Shown: positions 49,441-56,244 of the stretch, in pieces
Layout of the letters: each line of letters begins with the position of its first letter
Position numbering within the stretch: the first letter of the stretch is position 1
From: Amnibacterium flavum
Lineage (GTDB): Bacteria; Actinomycetota; Actinomycetes; Actinomycetales; Microbacteriaceae
DNA: 64,000 bases
Reading direction: 5' to 3'
NCBI RefSeq assembly: GCF_003097495.1
Contig: NZ_QEOP01000004.1
Span: 62,001-126,000, forward strand
Notes under the pieces: generated by a model
Seen by the model: the letters and a program-made list of their open reading frames with translations, nothing else
What the model was told of the DNA's origin: nothing
Databases searched by the model: none
Position numbers and translations under genes: made by a program

Positions 49441-49809
49441 GTGGCAGACCTGGCCCAGTTCATCGATCCGTCGGTGCCGCCCAGCGGTGCGGGATGCGTC
49501 GAGTGCGACGCGGAGGGCAGCTGGTGGGTGCACTTGCGACGGTGCGCCTTGTGCGGGCACATCGGCTGCTGCGACGACTCGCTGAATGCGCACGCGACGG
49601 CCCACTTCCGGGCGACCGGTCACCGGATCATGCGGAGTTTCGAACCGGGTGAGGACTGGTTCTGGGACTACGTCGCCGATGACTACACGGAGGGACCCGA
49701 GCTGGCCCCGCCGACGAGTCACCCCGAGTCGCAGTCCACGCCGGGCCCCGCCGAGCGCGTCCCGGTCGACTGGCAGCTCATCCTGGCGGAGCACCGCGCC
49801 GAGGGCTGA
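49441..49809 (+). CDS. UBP-type zinc-finger protein
   Basis: A 122-residue protein starting at GTG after a strong GAGGAGGTC site. Residues 15-65 form a ZnF-UBP domain: GCVECDAEGSWWVHLRRCALCGHIGCCDDSLNAHATAHFRATGHRIMRSFEPGEDWFWDY, with the C-x2-C, C-x2-C and His ligands in place. In eukaryotes this fold binds the C-terminus of free ubiquitin; bacteria have small versions of unknown function, common in actinobacteria. The C-terminus is a proline-rich tail ending in a helix. Confidence 0.85.
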   Translation: MADLAQFIDPSVPPSGAGCVECDAEGSWWVHLRRCALCGHIGCCDDSLNAHATAHFRATGHRIMRSFEPGEDWFWDYVADDYTEGPELAPPTSHPESQSTPGPAERVPVDWQLILAEHRAEG

Positions 49810-49813
49810 CCTC

Positions 49814-50274
49814 GTCGAAGTGCCCTGCGTTTCGCTGCGCTCAACGGGCGGGGGTGCCCGCTCACTGAGCGGAGCGAAGTGAAGGGCGTTCGGGCCCGCT
49901 CACTGAGCTCGTCGAAGTGGAGGGTCTTCGTTTCGACGGGCTCAACGGGCGGGGTGCTCGCGGAGCTCGTCGGAGTGTCCTGCGTTTCGCTGCGCTCAAC
50001 GGGCGGGGGCGCCCGCCCACTGAGCGGAGCGAAGTGAAGGGTGTGCGGGCCCGCTCACTGAGTTCGTCGAAGTGGAGGGTCTTCGTTTCGACGGGCTCAA
50101 CGGGCGGGGGGCTCGCGGAGCTCGTCGAAGTGTCCTGCGTTTCGCTCTGCTCAACGGGCGGGGGTTGCCCGCCCACTGAGCGGAGCGAAGTGAAGGGTGT
50201 GCAGGCCCGCTCACTGAGCTCGTCGAAGTGGAGGGGCTTCGTTTCGCTGGGCTCGACGGGCGGGCGGCGGCGGG
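49814..50274. repeat. 155-bp tandem array, three copies, of mixed-orientation core units
   Basis: CCTGCGTTTCGCT starts at 49824, 49979 and 50134, exactly 155 bp apart. Each 155-bp unit holds two direct TTTCG-arm-TCAACGGGCGG cores and several inverted GCCCACTGAGCGGAGCGAAG-like or CACTGAGCTCGTCGAAGTG cores, so each can fold into multiple hairpins. Copies differ by a few percent only. The array fills the whole gap between the convergent zinc-finger and peroxidase genes. Reading frames through it are artefacts of the repeat. Confidence 0.92.
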
Positions 50275-51234
50275 TCAGTCGGCGAAGGTCTCGAGGACCG
50301 CGTTCGCCGGGGCGAAGAAGTTGCCGCCGGTGACGGCCTTCGAGAAGTCGAGCATCCGGTCGTACGAACCCGCGGGGTCGCCGATGAACATGTTCTGCAG
50401 CATCTTCTCCGTCACCCACACGTCGCGCGAGTAGCCGATGAAGTAGGTGCCGTACTCGCCGTGCCCGGGTCGCCCGAACGGCATGTTGTCGCGCAGGATG
50501 TCGTGCTCGACCCCGTTGTCGTCGACGATCGTCGCGAGGCTCTTGTGGGACTTGCGTGGTGCCGCGTCATCATCGAGTTCGACGTTGTCGAGTTTGGTGC
50601 GGCCGATGATCATCTGCTGGAGCTCGGTGGGGAGGGCGTCCCAGCCGGCGAGGTCGTGCAGGTATTTCTGCACGACGACGTAGCTGCCGCCGGCGTTGGC
50701 GTGATCGTCGTCGGGGCTGACGAGAGCCCAGTGAGCCATGCCCGATCCGGTGGGGTTCTCGGTCCCGTCGACGAACCCGAGCAGGTCGCGGCTGTCGAAG
50801 TACCGGAATCCGACGGTCTCGTCGACGACGGTGACCGAATCGCCGAGAGCGTTGAGGAGGAGCCGCTCGAACTCGAAGCACATGTCCTCGCGCTCCGCCC
50901 TGATGTGGAACAGCACGTCCCCGGGGGTCGCGACGGCGGTGTGACGGATGCCCTTGACCTCGACGAACGGGTGCAGCTGGGCGGGTTTCGGGAGGCGGGC
51001 GACGCGATCCCACGCATCCGACCCGATGGACACGACGCACGACAGGTGACCCGCGAGGTCGCGGAACCCGACCGCGCGGACGAGCCCGCCGATGTCGCCG
51101 ATGACGCTGCGTGCCCTGTCGGCGGCGTCGGCCGCGTCGGACAGGGTGACCGTGAGGAACACCGCGGAGCGCGACAGGGGAGCATCGACGCTCTGCGGTT
51201 CGATCGGGACCCGCGACCATGTCTCACTGCTCAT
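50275..51234 (-). CDS. DyP-type heme peroxidase
   Basis: A 319-residue dye-decolorising peroxidase. The family motif is GFVDGTENP (GxxDG with the distal aspartate), the proximal heme histidine lies in AAPRKSHKSLA or VEVKGIRHTAV region, and GHGEYGTYFIGYSRD carries the conserved distal arginine side. It oxidises substrates with H2O2. No twin-arginine signal is present, so it is cytoplasmic or encapsulated; a C-terminal encapsulin-targeting tag is not evident. Its ATG overlaps the aquaporin stop by 4 bp. Confidence 0.9.
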   Translation of the reverse strand: MSSETWSRVPIEPQSVDAPLSRSAVFLTVTLSDAADAADRARSVIGDIGGLVRAVGFRDLAGHLSCVVSIGSDAWDRVARLPKPAQLHPFVEVKGIRHTAVATPGDVLFHIRAEREDMCFEFERLLLNALGDSVTVVDETVGFRYFDSRDLLGFVDGTENPTGSGMAHWALVSPDDDHANAGGSYVVVQKYLHDLAGWDALPTELQQMIIGRTKLDNVELDDDAAPRKSHKSLATIVDDNGVEHDILRDNMPFGRPGHGEYGTYFIGYSRDVWVTEKMLQNMFIGDPAGSYDRMLDFSKAVTGGNFFAPANAVLETFAD

Positions 51235-52016
51235 GCAGCCACCGCCTCGTCTTTCGGTGCGAAGAGTCTCGGGTAGACGAGCGCCGCGAGGGCGCCGCCG
51301 ATGACCGGGACCAGGATGAAGACCCACACTTGCACGAGCCAGTCTCCACCGCCGAACAGCGCGGTGGCGAGCGAACGGGCGGGGTTCGATGACGCGTTGT
51401 CGATCGGCAGGGCGACGAGGAGCATCGAGCTGAGCGTGAGCCCGATGACGAGCGGGGCGGCGGGCGTGCCCTTGGTCGGATGCATGGTCGCGAGGACGAC
51501 GAAGAGGAGAACCGCCGTCGCGATGAATTCGACCGCGACGACGGGGAGGAGACCGAACCCGCCGGGGGAGAGGTCGGCGTACCCGTTCGAGGCGAACCCG
51601 GATGCGATGGCGGTGTCGAGGAATCCGGAGCTGCCACCCGCGATCAGCCCGAAGACGGAGGCCGCGCCGGCGACGGCTCCCACGAACTGGGCGATCAGGT
51701 ACAGCGGGACGAGCCTCCATGGCAGCCGTCCGGCGATCGCGACGCCGACCGTGACGGCCGGGTTGAAATGGCCGCCCGAGATCGGGCCGAACGCGTATCC
51801 GCCGGCGGTCACGGCGAGGCCCAGCGCCAGAGCGACGCCGAGGAGCCCGGTGCCCGGCTGCGAGCCCGCGCCGTTCGTGTCACCCGAGGTCAGCAGCGCC
51901 GCTCCGACGAGCCCGAAGACGAGGAGGAAGGTTCCCGCGACCTCGGCTGCCGCGCGCGAATACGGTCGGATGCCGCCGGGAACGGGGCGTTCTGCGGGTT
52001 CGTCATGCCCGGACAC
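51231..52016 (-). CDS. MIP-family aquaporin (AqpZ-like)
   Basis: A 261-residue channel with six membrane spans and two NPA boxes (ISGGHFNPAVTVG and DNASSNPARSLA). The second-half loop reads SNPARS, with the selectivity-filter Arg of water-type channels. The GTG start 8 nt after TAACGG gives a hydrophilic leader before helix 1. It overlaps the DyP peroxidase gene by 4 bp, so water or H2O2 conductance coupled to peroxide use is suggested. AqpZ-type channels can pass H2O2; that role here is inference. Confidence 0.9.
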   Translation of the reverse strand: MSGHDEPAERPVPGGIRPYSRAAAEVAGTFLLVFGLVGAALLTSGDTNGAGSQPGTGLLGVALALGLAVTAGGYAFGPISGGHFNPAVTVGVAIAGRLPWRLVPLYLIAQFVGAVAGAASVFGLIAGGSSGFLDTAIASGFASNGYADLSPGGFGLLPVVAVEFIATAVLLFVVLATMHPTKGTPAAPLVIGLTLSSMLLVALPIDNASSNPARSLATALFGGGDWLVQVWVFILVPVIGGALAALVYPRLFAPKDEAVAA

Positions 52017-52231
52017 TAGGGCGGCCGTTACGCCGGACGCTCGGACCGTTGTCGCAAGGTCCCTCGACCCGGCGCGGAGGGACGAGCCCGCTGACGGGGA
52101 CAAGAGCATCGCGCGAGTCGAGCCGGCCGAGCGTGGGATCAGCACGGTCTATCCAGGCGCCCGCGCGGCATCTACGGTGGCAACCAGCACGGAGTGTTCC
52201 GTCAGGAACGATCGGAGAGGAGGACGTCGCG

Positions 52232-53488
52232 ATGGTCGCCCCGCACGCCGACAAAGTCAGGCTCTACGGTCACCGCCGAAGCCGCGACGCCTACGCGATC
52301 CGCGACTTCCTCACCCGCAGCGTCGTCCACTTCACCTGGATCGAGGTCGACGACGATGCCGCATGCCTCCGCCTGCTCGGACTGCCGCTGCGCGACGCTC
52401 GGCTGCCCGTCGTCGACCTGCCGGATGGGACGCGCCTCATCGACCCGAGTGTCGAGGCGATCGCCGCGCACCTCGGCTGGATCGCCCGGCCGCGGCTGAC
52501 GGAGTACGACCTCTCCATCTACGGCGCCGGCCCGGCCGGCCTGTCGGCAGCGGTGTATGCGGCGTCGGAAGGGCTCGACGTCGTGCTGGTCGAGCGCGAG
52601 ACCGTCGGCGGTCAGGCCGGATACAGCAGTCTCATCGAGAACTACCTCGGCTTCCCGGCCGGGGTGGCCGGTGCCGATCTCGCCGAGCGCGCCCGCCAGC
52701 AGGCCGTGAAGTTCGGTGCGGAGCTGCTCCTGATGCGGGGCGGGATCCGCGGCCGCTTCGAGGGCGGGCGCCTTCACGCCGACCTGACCGATGGCACGCG
52801 GATGGTGTCGAGGTCGAACATCTGCGCCACGGGTGTGGAATGGCGCAGGCTCGGCCTGGAGCGGGAGGACGACTTCCTCGGCGTCGGCCTCTACTACGGC
52901 GCAGGCACCAGTGAGGCCGCCGACTGCACGGGTGACGACGTGGTCGTCGTGGGCGGCGGCAACTCGGCGGGGCAGGCGGTCATGAACCTGTCGGCGTACG
53001 CGCGTCGGGTCACCATGGTGGTCCGCGGGTCCGATCTGTCGTCGACCCTCTCGGACTATCTGGCGCAGCGGGTGCTGCGGGCGCCCAATGTGGAGATCCG
53101 ACTCGACACACGTGTCACCCGGCTCGACGGTGACGAGACGCTCAGTGGTGTGCGCCTCGAGAACACACGGACCGGCCTGGCCGAGGATCTGGCGGTCGGG
53201 CGGATGTTCGTCTGCATCGGCGGTGAGCCCGACACGGAGTGGGCGACCGACACCCCGATCGTGCGCGACGAGCTCGGTTACCTCGTCACGGGTCCCGACC
53301 TGCGCGGGCGCGTGGCCGACGGAGTCTGGCCTCTGCGGCGCGACCCGTTCTTCCTGGAGACGAGCGTGCCGGGTTCGTTCGCCGTGGGGGATGTGCGCCA
53401 CGGCTCGGTGAAACGCGTCGCGAGCGCCGTGGGGGAGGGTGCGATGGCGGTCACGTTCGTCCACCGCTACCTCTCCGAGACCTCGTGA
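52232..53488 (+). CDS. Thioredoxin-reductase-like flavoprotein with N-terminal glutaredoxin-like domain, no CxxC
   Basis: A 418-residue protein. Residues 1-88 look like a thioredoxin/glutaredoxin fold without the active-site cysteines (VRLYGHRRSRDAYAIRDFL, LPVVDLPDGTRLIDPS). The rest is a TrxR-type flavoprotein: FAD motif YGAGPAGLSAAVYAASEGL and NADPH motif VVVVGGGNSAGQAVMN. Where TrxR has CATC, this protein has YYGAGTSEAADC, so it cannot act by disulfide relay. GGAGAGGAGGA precedes the ATG. It is divergent from the aquaporin-peroxidase operon. A reductase for quinone, iron or NADPH oxidation is conceivable. Confidence 0.85.
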   Translation: MVAPHADKVRLYGHRRSRDAYAIRDFLTRSVVHFTWIEVDDDAACLRLLGLPLRDARLPVVDLPDGTRLIDPSVEAIAAHLGWIARPRLTEYDLSIYGAGPAGLSAAVYAASEGLDVVLVERETVGGQAGYSSLIENYLGFPAGVAGADLAERARQQAVKFGAELLLMRGGIRGRFEGGRLHADLTDGTRMVSRSNICATGVEWRRLGLEREDDFLGVGLYYGAGTSEAADCTGDDVVVVGGGNSAGQAVMNLSAYARRVTMVVRGSDLSSTLSDYLAQRVLRAPNVEIRLDTRVTRLDGDETLSGVRLENTRTGLAEDLAVGRMFVCIGGEPDTEWATDTPIVRDELGYLVTGPDLRGRVADGVWPLRRDPFFLETSVPGSFAVGDVRHGSVKRVASAVGEGAMAVTFVHRYLSETS

Positions 53489-53490
53489 CC

Positions 53491-53640
53491 CCCGCCCGCT
53501 GAGCGCAGCGAAGCGAAGGGGTCTCGGTACGCGCCGCGCGCTGCTCGACCTCCGGCGGTAGCCCGCCCGCTGAGCCCGTCGAAACGAAGGGGTGGATGGG
53601 TCTCGGTCCCGCCCACTGAGCGCAGCGAAGTGAAGGGTCC
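53491..53640. repeat. Core repeats in inverted orientation
   Basis: Three units of the family lie here: CCCGCCCGCTGAGCGCAGCG, CGCCCGCTGAGCCCGTCG and CCCGCCCACTGAGCGCAGCG, each followed by GAAGCGAAGG-like sequence. They are all in the same orientation and separated by unrelated filler, so there is no tandem period. The gap to the methyltransferase gene holds nothing else but its -10 box. Confidence 0.82.
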
Positions 53641-53651
53641 CGGCCGACCCG

Positions 53652-53657
53652 TATGGT
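53652..53657 (+). promoter_or_regulatory. Putative -10 box of the methyltransferase gene (leaderless spacing)
   Basis: TATGGT ends 6 nt before the GTG start. GGTGGGG between them could also be read as a weak ribosome site. Confidence 0.45.
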
Positions 53658-53663
53658 GGGGCG

Positions 53664-54845
53664 GTGGCTGAGTTCTCGTTCGATCTTCTGCGGCGGAGGC
53701 CCGACGTGGAGGCGCCGAACCTGTTCGCCGTCGACGCGAGCGACCGACTGATTCTCGACGAGGCCGCTGAGGCGCTCGCATCGGCGAAGCCCGGCGAGGT
53801 CGCTGTGCTCGGCGACAGATACGGCGCCCTCACCCTCGGAGCTGCGGCGCTCCACGGGGCGACCGGGATCCGCGTCTACCAGGACGCCCTCGTCGGCGAA
53901 CGCGCGCTCGACCGGAACGCCGCCGAGCAGGGGTTCGGCGGCGCCTACACATCTCATCCGCTCGATGCCGGACTGCTCGACGGTGCGCGGGTCGTCCTCC
54001 TGCAGCTGCCGCGCAGCCTCGCCGAACTCGGGGAGTGGGCGGAGGCGATCGCACGGCTCGCCTCCCCGGACGTGGTCGTCGTCGCGGGCGGACGCATCAA
54101 GCACATGACGCTCGCGATGAACGAGGTCCTCGCGGGCTCGTTCGGTCGAGTCGATGTGGGCCGGGCGCGCCAGAAGTCGCGGACACTGACCGCGACGCTG
54201 CCCCGGACCGCCGCCGCGACCGCCGGCTACCCCGTCCGCCGCGAGGTGTCCGCCCCGGAACTGCCCGGTGGCCGGGCGACGGTCGTCGCGCACGGGGGAG
54301 CGTTCGCCGGGGCGGCGCTCGACATCGGAACCCGGTTCCTGCTCGGCTTCGTGGCCGAGATGGGCGTGCCGTCCACCGACTCGGCGGGCCGCCCCCGCGG
54401 ACGCACCGCGCATGATGCCATCGACCTGGGCAGTGGGACCGGCCTGCTCGCCGTGGCGCTCGCCGCCACCCATCCCGAGCTGCGCGTCGTCGCGATCGAC
54501 TCGTCTCGCGCCGCTGTCGCTTCGACGACCGCGACGGCGGAGGCGAACGGAGCCGCCGATCGGATCGTCGCGGTGCGCGAGGACGCGCTCTTCGAGCGCC
54601 CCGACGAGAGCGCCGACCTGATCGTCTGCAATCCGCCGTTCCACAGCGGCGCGACGGTCCAGGCCGAGGTCGCCCTCCGCCTGCTCGAGGACGCCGGTCG
54701 TGTGCTGCGCCCGGGCGGGGAGCTGTGGACCGTCTTCAACACGCACCTGGCCTATCGCGACGCGCTCGTGCGCATGGTCGGCCCGACCAATGTCGCCGGT
54801 CGCGGCGACAAGTTCACGGTGACGGTCAGCCGCAAGCCGGTGTGA
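53664..54845 (+). CDS. RlmG/RsmC-type SAM-dependent methyltransferase
   Basis: A 393-residue methyltransferase with the double-domain layout of the rRNA guanine-N2 enzymes. The N-terminal half is a non-catalytic Rossmann copy; the C-terminal half carries the SAM motif HDAIDLGSGTGLLAVALAATHP and the catalytic motif IVCNPPFHSGATVQAEVALRLLEDAGRVL. It is likely to methylate G in ribosomal RNA. It starts at GTG with leaderless spacing. Downstream is a convergent pyruvyl-transferase gene. Confidence 0.86.
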   Translation: MAEFSFDLLRRRPDVEAPNLFAVDASDRLILDEAAEALASAKPGEVAVLGDRYGALTLGAAALHGATGIRVYQDALVGERALDRNAAEQGFGGAYTSHPLDAGLLDGARVVLLQLPRSLAELGEWAEAIARLASPDVVVVAGGRIKHMTLAMNEVLAGSFGRVDVGRARQKSRTLTATLPRTAAATAGYPVRREVSAPELPGGRATVVAHGGAFAGAALDIGTRFLLGFVAEMGVPSTDSAGRPRGRTAHDAIDLGSGTGLLAVALAATHPELRVVAIDSSRAAVASTTATAEANGAADRIVAVREDALFERPDESADLIVCNPPFHSGATVQAEVALRLLEDAGRVLRPGGELWTVFNTHLAYRDALVRMVGPTNVAGRGDKFTVTVSRKPV

Positions 54846-54896
54846 CGTGCGGCCGTGTCCCGGTCGCCGGTGATCGGTCGGCGGTGACCGGTCCTG

Positions 54897-56084
54897 TCAG
54901 AACTGAGCGGCGACCCGGTCCCACCAGGCGGCGGATGCGTCGCGATGGCTGATCGATCGGATGATCCCATCCTCGCGGATGGTGGCGCGGTCCCGCCATA
55001 CCTGCGCGGCGAGGCCGTGCCCGTCGCCCGCGATCAGGGCGTCGATGCCGAGAACCGAGCTCTGCCCGAAGCCGCCGAGCGCGCCGGTCAGTTTGACGAC
55101 CGTGTAGGAGTCGGTCGAGATCCCGATGGTCGGCACCCCTGCAGGAACAGCGAACACGGCCGGATGGTAGCGACCGGTCACGAGCAGCCCGGCCCCCCGG
55201 GCGAGGCGGGCCGCGTGCGCCGAGTCGACCGTGGGAACGACCTCCGACCCGGCCTTCATCGCCTGGCGGACCTCGTCGTGCAGGATCGAGTCCCCGCGCA
55301 CGGAGGAGGGATCGAGTGCCGCCCAGTGCGCGTGGAAGCGCACCTCCAGCCCGGTGTCGTGGGCCACGCGGTCGAGCACTGAGGCGAGAGCTGCGACGAA
55401 CGCGGGCCGGTCGCGTCCGGCCAGGTGCGTCGAGAGGCTCACGAGGAGGTAGCCGCTGTCGGCCGCCGCGTCGTCGACGAGGAAGCTCGCGTCGTCGACC
55501 GTGCGCTGCAGCCGGTCGGCCGGAACGCCGAGTCGGGCGGCGAGGGCGGCTGATGCATCCTCGCGGGCGCCCACGACGCGCGACTCCCCGAGCAGCTCGG
55601 CGACGAGGTCGACGTCGGTGCCGGTCAGTTCGGGACCGAACGTCTGACCCGACACCGCGCTCGGAAGTCCGAGCGCCGTCGCGATGCCGACGAGAGCGCG
55701 CCGTTCGTAGATGTGGACCGGCCAGGTCGACGCCAGATTGCCGCCGCCTGCGACCGCGACTCCGGAGGACGAGCGGACGGCGTCGATGACGGTGAGCGCC
55801 GGATCGTCGTCGGCGAGAGTGCTCTCCCCGGTGGCGGCGCGGATCACGCGTCCGAGGCGCTCGTCGGCGGCGGGCCGCCCGAGGGACAGGTCGAAGCCGA
55901 TCCGGGGCACGGTGTCGATCCCGTACCTGACCGCCGTCTCGGCCGGCTCGGAGGAGACCCCGACGACCTCGACCCCGCGACTGCCGAGCTCGGTGACGAG
56001 GGCTTCGAACATGGCCTCGTCGCCGATGTGGATCATGTCGTCGCGAACCCCGACATCGCCGACGGTGACGATCTGCACGGGCAT
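54897..56084 (-). CDS. Polysaccharide pyruvyl transferase family protein
   Basis: A 395-residue GT-B-like pyruvyl transferase (CsaB/WcaK family). Typical segments: VTVGDVGVRDDMIHIGDEAMFEAL, VAVAGGGNLASTWPVHIYERRAL, AVSGQTFGPELTG, ARGAGLLVTGRYHPAVFAVPAGVPTIGIS. The enzyme adds pyruvate from PEP to a sugar of a surface polymer. It begins a block of glycan genes and is divergent from the HEAT-glycosyltransferase fusion. Acceptor unknown. Confidence 0.88.
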   Translation of the reverse strand: MPVQIVTVGDVGVRDDMIHIGDEAMFEALVTELGSRGVEVVGVSSEPAETAVRYGIDTVPRIGFDLSLGRPAADERLGRVIRAATGESTLADDDPALTVIDAVRSSSGVAVAGGGNLASTWPVHIYERRALVGIATALGLPSAVSGQTFGPELTGTDVDLVAELLGESRVVGAREDASAALAARLGVPADRLQRTVDDASFLVDDAAADSGYLLVSLSTHLAGRDRPAFVAALASVLDRVAHDTGLEVRFHAHWAALDPSSVRGDSILHDEVRQAMKAGSEVVPTVDSAHAARLARGAGLLVTGRYHPAVFAVPAGVPTIGISTDSYTVVKLTGALGGFGQSSVLGIDALIAGDGHGLAAQVWRDRATIREDGIIRSISHRDASAAWWDRVAAQF

Positions 56085-56244
56085 TCCTCTCAGCTGCGGC
56101 GCTCGAGCTGATGCAGGTGCGCGGTCGACCCATCACGGTAGCCGAAACCCCGCGCAGTCAGTTGTCGCTTCTCATCGCTATCATTCAGCTTGCCGCCACC
56201 GGATCACCGGCGATCGTGGCGTGGATCATCAGGTGGGGAGCGAC

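Noticed and set aside
49862-50419. Minus-strand frame across the 155-bp repeats encoding a protein with internal repeats
   Set aside because: The repeat is non-coding. The frame stays open only because of the 155-bp unit and the high GC, and it runs into the peroxidase gene.
56128-56244. Longer reading of the HEAT-glycosyltransferase upstream of 56245
   Set aside because: The frame is open far upstream, but that part is antisense to the pyruvyl transferase gene and has no repeat pattern.
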